The notes beneath the pieces are model-generated. The model ran no database searches, had not been told where the DNA came from, and saw nothing but the letters and a program-made list of their open reading frames with translations. A stretch of 64,000 nt of DNA from Achromobacter sp. HZ34 (GTDB lineage: Bacteria > Pseudomonadota > Gammaproteobacteria > Burkholderiales > Burkholderiaceae_B): positions 248,001-312,000 of the forward strand of contig NZ_NJIX01000003.1 of the NCBI RefSeq assembly GCF_002209485.1. Reading direction: 5' to 3'. This document shows, one piece after another, positions 54,366 to 62,421 of the stretch (its first letter is position 1; the number at the start of each line of letters is the position of its first letter). Made by a program: the position numbers and the translations under genes.

Positions 54366-54625
54366 GTTTGGGGGCTCCGCCCCCAACGTCCCCCACCGCG
54401 ACAAACGCGGCGCCGGGTTCATGCAGAGAGATAAGGTTTTGTTCAGGGGCTCCGCCCCCAACGCCCCCGCTGCGACAAGCGCGGCGCCGGGTTCATGCAG
54501 AAAGATAAGGTTTTTGTTCAGGGGCTCCGCCCCCAACGCCCCCGCTGCGACAAGCGCGGCGCCGGGTCCGTGCAGAGAGATGACATTTTTGTTTAGGGGC
54601 CCTGCCACCAACGCCGCCCGTTGCG
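54366..54625 (+). repeat. 75-bp tandem repeat array (three full copies and one degenerate)
   Basis: Units start at 54366, 54441, 54516 and 54591, exactly 75 bases apart. Each has a GGGGCTCCGCCCC-type palindrome, a GCGACAA-GCGGCGCCGGG core and TGCAGAGAGAT. The fourth copy has lost most of the palindrome. 75 is a multiple of three, so frames stay open through the array. Confidence 0.9.
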
Positions 54626-54691
54626 GCAGGCAGGGCGACGGTGGAGAGCCGCCTCTAATCGCGGCATTCAGGGCTGACAGCCGTGGGGCTT

Positions 54692-54788
54692 TTGGGGGCG
54701 GAGCCCCCAAGAGAGAACTTATCCCCCCTGCCGGCGAATTGCGCTACTCCAAGCCACCGCAGGGGGGCCTTGGGGGCGGAGCCCCCAA
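54692..54788. repeat. two GC hairpins TTGGGGGCGGAGCCCCCAA
   Basis: The same 19-base palindromic sequence occurs at 54692-54710 and 54770-54788, in reverse orientation to the palindromes inside the 75-bp repeats. The second is followed by A-tracts, so on the minus strand it looks like a hairpin preceded by Ts. Confidence 0.85.
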
Positions 54789-54946
54789 AAAAACCAATCC
54801 TCCTTGTCTGCAAATTGCGACGAATCACGCCCCGTGAATAAAAAATCGCCCCCGCACGCCCCCATCCCCCACACCAGTCACCTGAAGACGTTATAAATAC
54901 AGATTCCACACTTTTTCACCCCCTCACCTTAAGAGAGCGTAGCGAT

Positions 54947-55879
54947 ATGGCACCGAAGATCTTCATCGATGGCGAACACGGCACCACGGGACTGCAGATC
55001 CGCACCCGCATGGCCGGCCGCCGTGACGTGGAGCTTTTGTCCATCCCGGAAGCCGAACGCCGCAACCCCGCCATGCGCGAGGACCTGCTGAACAGCGCCG
55101 ACATCGCCATCCTGTGCCTGCCCGACGCTGCCTCGCGCGAAGCCGTCGCCATGCTGGCCGACAACAAGACCGTCCGCATCATCGACACGTCCACGGCCTA
55201 TCGCGTCGACCCCGCCTGGGCCTACGGCTTCGCTGAACTGGAAAAAGGCCAGGGCGCCAAGATCGCCGCGGCCCGCTACGTCGCCAACCCCGGCTGCTAC
55301 CCCACCGGCGCCATCAGCCTGATCCGCCCGCTGCGCGTGGCCGGCATCATCCCCGATGCCTATCCGGTCACGGTCAATGCCGTGTCGGGCTACACCGGCG
55401 GCGGCAAGCAGATGATCGCGCAAATGGAAGATCCCACCCATCCGGACGCCATCGACTCGCCGCACTTCCTCTACGGCCTGCCGCTCAAGCACAAGCACGC
55501 GCCGGAGATGAAGATCCACGGCCTGCTGCCGCGCCTGCCCATCTTCGCGCCCTCGGTCGGCAAGTTTCCCCAGGGCATGATCGTGCAGGTGCCCCTGGTG
55601 CTGGACCAACTGGCGCCCGGCGCGACGCTGGAAAGCATCCATGCCTGCCTGACCGCGCACTATGCCGGCCAGGACATCGTCACCGTGGTGCCCCTGGCGG
55701 AAAGCCAGAAGCTGGATCGCGTCAGCGCCGTGGAACTGGCCGGCAAGGACACCATGAAGCTGTTCGTGTTCGGCACGCCCGGCCAGGACCAGGTCAACCT
55801 GGTGGCCCTGCTCGACAACCTGGGCAAGGGTGCGTCCGGCGCAGCCGTGCAGAACATGGACCTGATGCTCAAAGGCTGA
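54947..55879 (+). CDS. argC: N-acetyl-gamma-glutamyl-phosphate reductase (type 2, 310 aa)
   Basis: Third step of arginine synthesis: NADPH-dependent reduction of N-acetylglutamyl-phosphate. N-terminus [19 protein letters not shown] and active-site Cys117 in [12 protein letters not shown]. The length (about 310) matches the shorter type 2 ArgC. AAGAGAG lies ahead of the ATG. Monocistronic: a terminator follows. Confidence 0.95.
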   Translation: MAPKIFIDGEHGTTGLQIRTRMAGRRDVELLSIPEAERRNPAMREDLLNSADIAILCLPDAASREAVAMLADNKTVRIIDTSTAYRVDPAWAYGFAELEKGQGAKIAAARYVANPGCYPTGAISLIRPLRVAGIIPDAYPVTVNAVSGYTGGGKQMIAQMEDPTHPDAIDSPHFLYGLPLKHKHAPEMKIHGLLPRLPIFAPSVGKFPQGMIVQVPLVLDQLAPGATLESIHACLTAHYAGQDIVTVVPLAESQKLDRVSAVELAGKDTMKLFVFGTPGQDQVNLVALLDNLGKGASGAAVQNMDLMLKG

Positions 55880-55897
55880 ACGGCGCCACGAAAAAAG

Positions 55898-55930
55898 AAG
55901 CCGCCTGCTTGCGCACGGCGGCTTTTCTTT
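55898..55930 (+). terminator. intrinsic terminator after argC (probably bidirectional)
   Basis: Arms AAGCCGCC (55898-55905) and GGCGGCTT (55917-55924) followed by TTCTTTT; A-tract before the stem. The converging DeoR-type gene ends at 55950, so it may serve both. Confidence 0.85.
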
Positions 55931-55949
55931 TGCGTGGGACCCCGGCCGC

Positions 55950-56726
55950 TCAGGCCAGCACCAGCTTCGCGCCCGCCTTGCGCAGCTGGCGCCACTCCCG
56001 TTCATCGACATTCTTGCGGTTGCTGAACACCACATCGATATTTTCGGCCGGTGCATAAGTGACGCGGCTGGTCACCCCCACCTTGCTGTAGTCGGCCAGC
56101 ACATAAAGACGCTTGGACTGCCGCACCATGGCCTCGGCCACGGCGGCCTCATGGTGCTCGTAGTTGGTCGCCCCCTGTTCAGCGGTCAAGCCCACCGGCG
56201 ACAGCACGGCGATATCCGCATGATAGCGGGCGATCTCGTTGACGGTGGCGGCGCCATAGGTGGCCTGCACGTCGGCATAAGGACGGCCACCCAGCAGGAT
56301 CACCGAGCACGCGCCCCGTCCGGGCGGGGCCGCGGACGCCAGCTTCATGGCGATCAGCACGGAATTGGTAATGACAGTCAGGTCCGGCACCGACGGCAAC
56401 ACCTCGGCCAACATGCCGGTGGTGCTGCCGGCATCCAGGAACAGCGTCTGTCCCGGCGCCAGCAAAGGCAGCACCGCCTGGGCGATGGCGCGCTTCTCCC
56501 GCGCATGCAGGCGCTGGCGCTCGACGAACGGCGGTTCCAGGCGCGCGGCAGTGGCCACCACGCCCCCATGCACGCGCCGCAACAGTCCTTGCGCTTCCAA
56601 CTCCAGGATGTCGCGCCGCACCGTCTCGCGCGATACCGCCAGGGCCTGGGCCAACTGGTCGGTACTCATGCGCGCGTATTCATCGAGCAGGGATTTGATG
56701 CGCAGAACGCGTTCTTCTTGGAGCAT
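55950..56726 (-). CDS. DeoR-family transcriptional regulator (258 aa)
   Basis: N-terminal HTH (about 6-58: LRIKSLLDEYARMSTDQLAQALAVSRETVRRDILELEAQGLLRRVHGG) and C-terminal sugar-phosphate-sensing domain (TLFLDAGSTTGMLAEVL, VITNSVLIA). Start MLQEERVLR chosen by family alignment; an in-frame Met 19 codons upstream would add a non-homologous lead. Target sugar genes are not in the window. Confidence 0.9.
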   Translation of the reverse strand: MLQEERVLRIKSLLDEYARMSTDQLAQALAVSRETVRRDILELEAQGLLRRVHGGVVATAARLEPPFVERQRLHAREKRAIAQAVLPLLAPGQTLFLDAGSTTGMLAEVLPSVPDLTVITNSVLIAMKLASAAPPGRGACSVILLGGRPYADVQATYGAATVNEIARYHADIAVLSPVGLTAEQGATNYEHHEAAVAEAMVRQSKRLYVLADYSKVGVTSRVTYAPAENIDVVFSNRKNVDEREWRQLRKAGAKLVLA

Positions 56727-56872
56727 GGGGCCTGAGAGAATGCTGAAAACCTGGTGATGGAAATTCGGATATCTAAGCAGCAAAAGGCAGCCCGCGGATC
56801 GAGGCGGGGGTGAGCCCCCTCCTTATACTTGAACTGAACGCCGTGTCGCTACGGCATTTACGCACACGGCAC

Positions 56873-56900
56873 CGGGCCCACCGGTAAACCGGCGGGCCCG
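56873..56900. terminator. possible hairpin terminator downstream of phospholipase C
   Basis: CGGGCCCACCGG and CCGGCGGGCCCG with one mismatch and a TAAA loop, 40 bases beyond the leftward gene's stop. The T-run is short (TTT) and lies on the plus side, so function on the minus strand is doubtful. Confidence 0.3.
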
Positions 56901-56939
56901 TTTCACGCTGGCGCGTGCAGATCCGTGGCGCCAGGTGGC

Positions 56940-59150
56940 TTAGAAGTCGCCTTCGCCCATGGCCGGATCGCTGATGCCGTGCTTGCCGGTTTCCACGCGG
57001 CCGGCAAAGCGGCGCGACCAGGTCGGCTGGCTGGGGCAGGTAACGACGAAGTCGTACCAGGCGCTGCTGTCGCTCAGGTCCCAATGGATGTCCTGCGTGG
57101 CGGCGGCGCCGACCGACGCGTTCCAGGGCCCATCGTTGCGATAAGCCTTGGCCCGCACGTTGAACGTGGCCGTGCCGGCGCCACGATTCATCAGCGTCAG
57201 GTAGACGTTGCCGTTGGCCACGTCATAGCAGACCCGCACTTCGGGCACCGGCACGGTGGCATCGCGCTCGACGCTCAGGTCACCGACGAAGGCACGGTGA
57301 TAGCCGTTCGGGCCCAACACCCACAGATCGTAGGCGCCGCCGTTGTCCGACCAGGCATTCCAGGTGTCATCCAGCTGCTTGCCCGCTTCCACCACATAAC
57401 GTTGCGGAATGCGGTCCAGGTGCAGGCGATCGTACACATGGAACACGGCGGCCTGGGTGCCCGTGTTGGCGAAGATCAATTGCACGGTACCCGCGGTGGC
57501 GTCGGTGCGGGCGCTGGTATGCAACTCATAAGGCAGCGCGCGCGAAGGCCGCGTGCCCAGGACCTGGTTGGGCAGCTTTTGCGGGCTGGGCAAGGCGACG
57601 GCGGCCAGGGCTTCCTGCGCCGTGCGCAACGCATCGGCCTGCACCTGCGTCTTGCGGCCGGCCAGCGTCTGCAGGGCTTCGTCGTTGGGGGTGGAGAAGT
57701 TGAAGGCCGACGTCAGATCGCCGAACACCGCGCGGCGATACGGGCTGATGTTGGTTTCGGCGATGCCGAAGCGCGTTTCCAGGAAGCGCAGCACGGAGGT
57801 GTGGTCGAACTGCTGCGAGTTGACCCAGCCGCCGCGGCTCCAGGGCGAAACCACCCACACGGGCACGCGCGGACCGGGGCCGTAGCAGTCGCCATCCTGC
57901 GCGGGCATGCTGGTGCCCGGCACGTTCGGATGCGTGTAGTACTCATAGGACATGTCGGCCGTGCTCAGCGTCGACTTGCCGTGGGAGGTACCGGTGGCCT
58001 GGTCGATCGACGGCGCGCACGGCGGCGGCACGTGGTCGAAGAAACCGTCGTTCTCGTCGAAGTTGATCAACAGCACGGTCTTGGACCACACATCCGGATT
58101 GGCGGTAAGCGCGTCCAGCACTTCCTGCACATACCACGCCCCCTGCACCGGGCTCGACGGTCCGGGGTGCTCCGAATACGTTTCCGGTGCCACGATCCAC
58201 GACACTTGCGGCAGCTTGCCGTCCAGGATGTCCTGCTTGAACGTACCCAGCAGGCCGCCATCTGGCATGGTGTTGGCGATGCCCTTGTACAGCGGATTGC
58301 CGGCGTTGTCGGTGGACGGGTCGTACGCAGGGCTGGTCCCCGCCGCCTGGTCGCTATACACCGGCTTGCCCGACGCCAGGTTGGCGTTGCGGTAGTTCCT
58401 GAAACCGATCAAGGCGTTGTCGGTGAAGTTGTCCGGCATGTTCTGGTAGACGATCCACGATACACCGGCGGCTTCCAGCCGTTCCGGATAGGTGGTCCAG
58501 TCAAAACCGTTGACCAGCGAGTCGGTGCTGTTCAAGCCGTCGAACACGTTGTTCACCACCACCTGGCCCGTGGTCGTGGCGCCGTTGGTACCGGTCATGT
58601 GGAACAGGCGGTTGGTGTTGGTGCCGCCGTGCAGCGAGCAGTGATAGCCGTCGCAAACCGTGAATGCATTGGCCAGCGCCGTCTGGAAAGGCACTTCCGC
58701 TTCGGTGAAATAGCCCATCGACTGCTGGTTCTTGTACTTGGGCCACTGGTACATGCGGCCCTTGTCCCACGCGTCGCGCGCATCGGTCCAGCTGTGCGGC
58801 GTGCCGCCGACGCGCTGGGCGTTGCCGGCCGACTGGTCAAGATGGTAAGGCAGCACCGGCTTGCCGTCGGTATCGAGCTGCTGGAACACGTTGAAGCCGC
58901 TGGGCAGGGGAATCGGAAAGCGGTCACCGAAGCCACGCACGCCGGCCAGCGTGCCGAAGTAGTTGTCGAAGGAGCGGTTTTCCTGCATCAGGATCACCAC
59001 GTGCTCGACGTCCTTGATGGTGCCGGTGCGGTTGTTCGCCGGAATCGCCAGGGCGCGGCGAATGCTGGGCGGGAACAGGTTCAGGGCGGCGCCGGCCGCG
59101 GTCACGCCTGCCGTCTTGCGCAGGAAATCTCGTTTGGAATTGTCGATCAT
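56940..59150 (-). CDS. phospholipase C, phosphocholine-specific type (736 aa)
   Basis: Secreted non-haemolytic/haemolytic-type phospholipase C (AcpA/PlcN superfamily). N-terminus MIDNSKRDFLRKTAG is a Tat-like signal with KR in place of RR. Then IKDVEHVVILMQENRSFDNYFGTLAGVRGFGDR (active-site metal ligands), TDARDAWDKGRM, and VLLINFDENDGFFDHVPPP. Two C-terminal DUF756-type beta domains follow (about 540-736). It releases phosphate-bearing head groups; the upstream Pho box suggests phosphate control. Confidence 0.92.
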   Translation of the reverse strand: MIDNSKRDFLRKTAGVTAAGAALNLFPPSIRRALAIPANNRTGTIKDVEHVVILMQENRSFDNYFGTLAGVRGFGDRFPIPLPSGFNVFQQLDTDGKPVLPYHLDQSAGNAQRVGGTPHSWTDARDAWDKGRMYQWPKYKNQQSMGYFTEAEVPFQTALANAFTVCDGYHCSLHGGTNTNRLFHMTGTNGATTTGQVVVNNVFDGLNSTDSLVNGFDWTTYPERLEAAGVSWIVYQNMPDNFTDNALIGFRNYRNANLASGKPVYSDQAAGTSPAYDPSTDNAGNPLYKGIANTMPDGGLLGTFKQDILDGKLPQVSWIVAPETYSEHPGPSSPVQGAWYVQEVLDALTANPDVWSKTVLLINFDENDGFFDHVPPPCAPSIDQATGTSHGKSTLSTADMSYEYYTHPNVPGTSMPAQDGDCYGPGPRVPVWVVSPWSRGGWVNSQQFDHTSVLRFLETRFGIAETNISPYRRAVFGDLTSAFNFSTPNDEALQTLAGRKTQVQADALRTAQEALAAVALPSPQKLPNQVLGTRPSRALPYELHTSARTDATAGTVQLIFANTGTQAAVFHVYDRLHLDRIPQRYVVEAGKQLDDTWNAWSDNGGAYDLWVLGPNGYHRAFVGDLSVERDATVPVPEVRVCYDVANGNVYLTLMNRGAGTATFNVRAKAYRNDGPWNASVGAAATQDIHWDLSDSSAWYDFVVTCPSQPTWSRRFAGRVETGKHGISDPAMGEGDF

Positions 59151-59181
59151 GTCGGCTGTGATGTCTGTGGGCGTGGACGGG

Positions 59182-59403
59182 TCAGGGCGCGCAATGCAAC
59201 ACCGGCTCGGGCGTCGTCGGCGTACTCGGATCGGAGGGATTGGTCGGCGTGGTGGTGTCGCCACCGCTATTGTTCTTGTCGTCATCGTCGTGATCGCCGC
59301 CACAGGCACTGAGCATCAGCGCCACGGCGCACGCGGCGGCAAGCGCGCGTACGACGGATGACAGGCGCGCGCGTGGCTGCCGGTCCAGGAAACTTTCGGT
59401 CAT
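59182..59403 (-). CDS. small lipoprotein upstream of phospholipase C (73 aa)
   Basis: Signal peptide with lipobox LSAC (about residues 35-38) followed by a short Asp- and Thr/Pro-rich tail (GGDHDDDDKNNSGGD, TTTPTNPSDPS). Too short for the usual gene prediction. It lies 31 bases ahead of the phospholipase start in the same operon. Function unknown; perhaps an envelope anchor. Confidence 0.65.
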   Translation of the reverse strand: MTESFLDRQPRARLSSVVRALAAACAVALMLSACGGDHDDDDKNNSGGDTTTPTNPSDPSTPTTPEPVLHCAP

Positions 59404-59484
59404 GCAGGGCTCCGTAGGGGTCGGATGAACTTGCACAAAATTACACAAGTCCAAAAATGTGCATGCGGATGATCGACGTTGCCG

Positions 59485-59502
59485 ATGACATCGCAATGAC
59501 AG
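59485..59502 (-). promoter_or_regulatory. Pho-box-like PhoB site
   Basis: On the minus strand, CTGTCAT TGCG ATGTCAT: two 7-base direct repeats with a 4-base spacer, matching the Pho box (CTGTCAT-N4-CTGTCAT) at 13 of 14 repeat positions. A GATCAT that could act as -10 lies 10 bases downstream. It is about 82 bases upstream of the lipoprotein start. Confidence 0.5.
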
Positions 59503-59530
59503 GGAGCCGGGCAGATTGAAATCGGGCGTG

Positions 59531-59570
59531 ACAAAAAACAAAGCGCGCACACTTGCGTGTGCGCGCTTTG
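59531..59570 (-). terminator. intrinsic terminator of the DUF3829 gene
   Basis: Perfect 14-bp stem (CAAAGCGCGCACAC and its complement, four-base loop) followed on the minus strand by TTTTTTGT. It lies about 65 bases after the DUF3829 stop. Confidence 0.88.
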
Positions 59571-59633
59571 CGGTCCGGCAGCGTCGGGGCCCATCCCACG
59601 CTGCCCCAGGGTCTTTCGCCCTGGCGGACCGAC

Positions 59634-60620
59634 CTAGCAGGCGTTGGTATTCAAGGCACTGACGATATTGTTGAAGTGCTGCCGCAGGTTGCGGATATCG
59701 TCACGCTGACGCAGCATCATTTGCATGGCGGGAGAGCGGTCCTTGGCCTCCTTGACGTAGGTACCGTCTTCCGTCCTGCTGATGACCGTGCGGCCATCCC
59801 CCACGTATTGGTTGACGTGCATCATCAGGTTGGGGCAACCCTTCTGGTTCTGTTCACGTACCTTGCGGTCGTAGCCCTGGCCCATGTCGTTGACCTGGCC
59901 GATGGCATCCTTGAAGCCCTGCAGATGCTCGCCCAGGCCTTCGCCAGCCATGAAGGTAGTGGCTTGCCCTTGCGCCGCCTTGCCCCAATACACGAGACCG
60001 ATGCGGTAATAGGCGGCGGTGTCCTTCTTGGCGTTTTCGAAAGCCGTCTTGGTGTTCTGCAAGTCCTGCTCCGACAGGCCGGAGTAGAAGGCGTCTTCCT
60101 GCTTGGCCACTTCGGTCAGCGCGGCCACATAGGCCGGGCTCAGTTCGCGCGCCTTGGCGCCACCGTCGGCCAGGTAGCCCTTGGATTCGCCGTAGTTCTG
60201 CAGTTCATGGCTCAGCGGCGACAGCTTGGCAAGGGCGTCGGCGAAAGGCTTGGCCGGGCCGTCCAGCGCCGGCATGGCCGGCTGCATGGCCAAGGCCTTT
60301 TCCAGGCCGTCCTTGGTGCGATCGATATAGATATCGTTCTGGATGGTGAAGTCCTTGATCGGCTTCTTGGCATTGACCGCCGGGACGTTGTACTTGTTGT
60401 AGCGGTCCAGCGCGTCGCTGAACGAACTGTTCACCTTGTTGGCCGTGTCGACATACTGGTTGAACTTGATGACCCGGGCCTGATCTGCCGAGGCCGCCTG
60501 CGCCTTGGCCGAGGAAGGCGAATCCGCGGACTTGGCCGTGTCGTCGCCGCAAGCCGCCAGCACGCAAGCGGCGGCCAGGACGAGGGCATGGCGGAAGGGT
60601 CGGGGGAGCGCGAACATCAT
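59634..60620 (-). CDS. DUF3829 (YiiG-like) lipoprotein (328 aa)
   Basis: Predicted lipoprotein: MMFALPRPFRHALVLAAACVLAACGDD with lipobox LAAC near residue 24. The mature part is helical and matches DUF3829 (VIKFNQYVDTANKVNSSFSDALDRYN, then DAFYSGLSEQDLQ, SALNTNAC at the end). GAGGA precedes the ATG. Function of the family is unknown. Confidence 0.85.
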   Translation of the reverse strand: MMFALPRPFRHALVLAAACVLAACGDDTAKSADSPSSAKAQAASADQARVIKFNQYVDTANKVNSSFSDALDRYNKYNVPAVNAKKPIKDFTIQNDIYIDRTKDGLEKALAMQPAMPALDGPAKPFADALAKLSPLSHELQNYGESKGYLADGGAKARELSPAYVAALTEVAKQEDAFYSGLSEQDLQNTKTAFENAKKDTAAYYRIGLVYWGKAAQGQATTFMAGEGLGEHLQGFKDAIGQVNDMGQGYDRKVREQNQKGCPNLMMHVNQYVGDGRTVISRTEDGTYVKEAKDRSPAMQMMLRQRDDIRNLRQHFNNIVSALNTNAC

Positions 60621-60953
60621 GATTCCTCGGCAATTCGGGTGAGCAGGATTTGTAACGAGGCGGATGATACATAGCTGACAAATTGCCGAAGTAAGCAAAT
60701 CAGTCAAAAATACGCGGCATGCGACGTAACAAGACTTCGCCGATCTGCATGCTTTTTTCCTTCCATCGCCCGGCAAATCGCGCTCAAAGCGATATGAATC
60801 CAAAAATATAACGAAGGCTTCGAAGAATTTTGCGGCCGTGTAAAAAGTACACTCCCCCGCATTAAGTTGCATATCGTTTCCGGAACCCTGGTGTTCAACC
60901 GGGTACCCGCGCGTCGCCACCTCGTGCCATAATCAGCGCCACACCGCCGCACA
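60621..60953. other. divergent region before the glycine riboswitch
   Basis: About 330 bases between the DUF3829 start and the riboswitch; AT-rich around 60680-60880. Contains the extended -10 promoter (60925-60933). No gene seen. Confidence 0.5.
60925..60933 (+). promoter_or_regulatory. extended -10 promoter of the riboswitch transcript
   Basis: TGCCATAAT: a TGN extended element joined to CATAAT. The -35 region is poor. The predicted start near 60940 would begin the transcript just ahead of the first aptamer. Confidence 0.5.
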
Positions 60954-61136
60954 GGAGAGACCAGCCCAGGCTGGCGCCGACGGAGCAACCGCCCCGGAAA
61001 CTCTCAGGCACAAAGGACTGCGCGACGGGCAAGACAGACTCTGGAGAGCGGCGTCGGATGACGCCCACCGAAGGGGAACCGGCATCTGGCCGCCAGGCCA
61101 GCGCCGGTGAAACTCTCAGGTACCGTGGACAGAGGG
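60954..61136 (+). promoter_or_regulatory. tandem glycine riboswitch
   Basis: Two aptamers in series. The first starts GGAGAGACC and contains GAAACTCTCAGGCA and AAAGGAC; the second starts GGAGAGCGG, contains CACCGAAGGGG, GTGAAACTCTCAGGTA and CGTGGACAGAGGGG. These are the conserved cores of glycine riboswitches, and the GACTCTGGAGAG link is typical. It controls the downstream FAD oxidase, which fits induction by glycine. Confidence 0.95.
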
Positions 61137-61139
61137 GGC

Positions 61140-61162
61140 GCGGCAGCCGCTTGGCCTGCCGC
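61140..61162 (+). promoter_or_regulatory. hairpin between riboswitch and start codon (expression platform)
   Basis: GCGGCAG and CTGCCGC with a nine-base loop; the flanking GGGGG (61134-61138) could extend pairing to TACCCC just before CGGAG, the ribosome site at 61173. A translational switch is therefore possible. Confidence 0.45.
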
Positions 61163-61182
61163 CACCCTACCCCGGAGTCACC

Positions 61183-62421
61183 ATGACCCGCATCGCCATC
61201 CTTGGCGCCGGCATCACCGGCGTCACGTCCGCCTATGCCCTGGCGCAATTGGGCTATCACGTCACCGTCTACGACCGCCAGCGTTATCCAGCGATGGAAA
61301 CGTCCTACGCCAATGGCGGCCAGCTCTCGGCCAGCAACGCCGAGGTGTGGAACAGCGCCGCCACCCTGGTCAAAGGCCTGAAGTGGATGTTCCGCCGTGA
61401 CGCGCCCTTGCTGCTGAATCCTGCGTTCAGCCTGCACAAATACGGCTGGCTGGCGCGCTTCATGCGCCACATCCCCGATCACGAACGCAATACCGTGGCC
61501 ACCACGCGCCTGGCCATCGAAGCGCGCGCGCACCTGTTCGCGATGGCGGAAGCGGAAAGCATAGACTTCGACCTGGAGCGGCGCGGCATCCTGCACATCT
61601 ACCATGACCAGGCCAGCTTCGACGCGGCCCGCCGCGGCAATACGCTGCTGCAACGTGGCGGACTGGAACGCCATGCCGTCACGGCCGCGGAAGCCCGCGC
61701 CATCGAGCCGGCGCTGCGCACCCCGTGCCATGGCGCTTTCTACACGCCGTCGGACAGCACCGGCGACATCCACAAGTTCACGCGCGGCCTGGCCCTGGCC
61801 TGCGCGCGGCGCGGGGTGGCGTTCCGCCAGGATTGCGAGGTGCTGGCGGTCAGGCCGGAAAGCGCGGCCCTGAACGCCGCCCACACCGTGCAGTGGCGCG
61901 ACGCCGACGGCCACGTCGACCAGGCCAGCCATGACGCCGTGGTGATCTGCGCGGGCCCCGCCAGCCAGGCCCTGGCCGCCACACTGGGCGACCGCGTGCC
62001 GGTCTACCCGGTCAAGGGTTATTCCATTACGGTGCACCTGGACCAGCCCGGCGATGAGGAGGCGGCACCCCGGGTCAGCCTGCTGGACGAGGCGGCCAAG
62101 ATCGTCACCAGCCGGCTGGGCGCGCGCTTCCGCGTTGCCGGCACGGCGGAATTCAACGGTTACAACAAGGACATCCGCGCCGATCGCATCGAGCCCCTGG
62201 TGCAGTGGACCCGGCGGCACTTCCCCGGCGTCGCCACCCAGCGCGTGGTGCCATGGTGCGGCTTGCGGCCGATGACGCCGAACATGATGCCCGTGGTACG
62301 GCGCGGCCGCCGGCCCGGCGTCTACTACAACACGGGGCACGGCCACCTGGGCTGGACCCTGTCGGCCGCCACGGCGCCGCTACTCGCCAGCCTGGTTGCA
62401 AGCGAACAGCCGCCGGGCTGA
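61183..62421 (+). CDS. dadA: D-amino-acid dehydrogenase / glycine oxidase-like FAD enzyme (412 aa)
   Basis: FAD-dependent oxidase of the DadA family. N-terminus ITRIAILGAGITGVTSAYALAQLGYHVTVYDR-type, then ETSYANGGQLSASNAEVW, PVYPVKGYSITVHL and the C-terminal FAD motif NTGHGHLGWTLSAATAPLLASL. It removes the amino group from a D-amino acid or glycine. The upstream glycine riboswitch suggests glycine as substrate or inducer. GGAG lies six bases ahead of the ATG. Symbol given for family resemblance. Confidence 0.9.
   Translation: MTRIAILGAGITGVTSAYALAQLGYHVTVYDRQRYPAMETSYANGGQLSASNAEVWNSAATLVKGLKWMFRRDAPLLLNPAFSLHKYGWLARFMRHIPDHERNTVATTRLAIEARAHLFAMAEAESIDFDLERRGILHIYHDQASFDAARRGNTLLQRGGLERHAVTAAEARAIEPALRTPCHGAFYTPSDSTGDIHKFTRGLALACARRGVAFRQDCEVLAVRPESAALNAAHTVQWRDADGHVDQASHDAVVICAGPASQALAATLGDRVPVYPVKGYSITVHLDQPGDEEAAPRVSLLDEAAKIVTSRLGARFRVAGTAEFNGYNKDIRADRIEPLVQWTRRHFPGVATQRVVPWCGLRPMTPNMMPVVRRGRRPGVYYNTGHGHLGWTLSAATAPLLASLVASEQPPG

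Larger units (their letters stand above)
54211..54946. other. 736-base divergent region with repeats before argC
   Basis: Between the leftward lipid operon and argC. It contains 75-bp tandem repeats (54366-54625), two GC hairpins (54692-54710, 54770-54788), a possible -10 TAGAAT for the leftward operon (54242-54247) and TATAAA (54892-54897) as a possible -10 for argC. Open frames across it are low-complexity by-products of in-frame repeats. Confidence 0.6.

Noticed and set aside
54366-54625. CRISPR array
   Set aside because: The repeats are directly adjacent with no unique spacers and no cas genes nearby.
54270-54909. Reverse frames with repeated GALGAEPLNK-type peptides in the 75-bp repeat region
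   Set aside because: The repeat length is a multiple of three, so frames stay open by chance; there is no ribosome site and no matching family.
56925-59312. Long forward frame over phospholipase C
   Set aside because: No motif and the opposite strand has an intact enzyme with signal and active-site residues.
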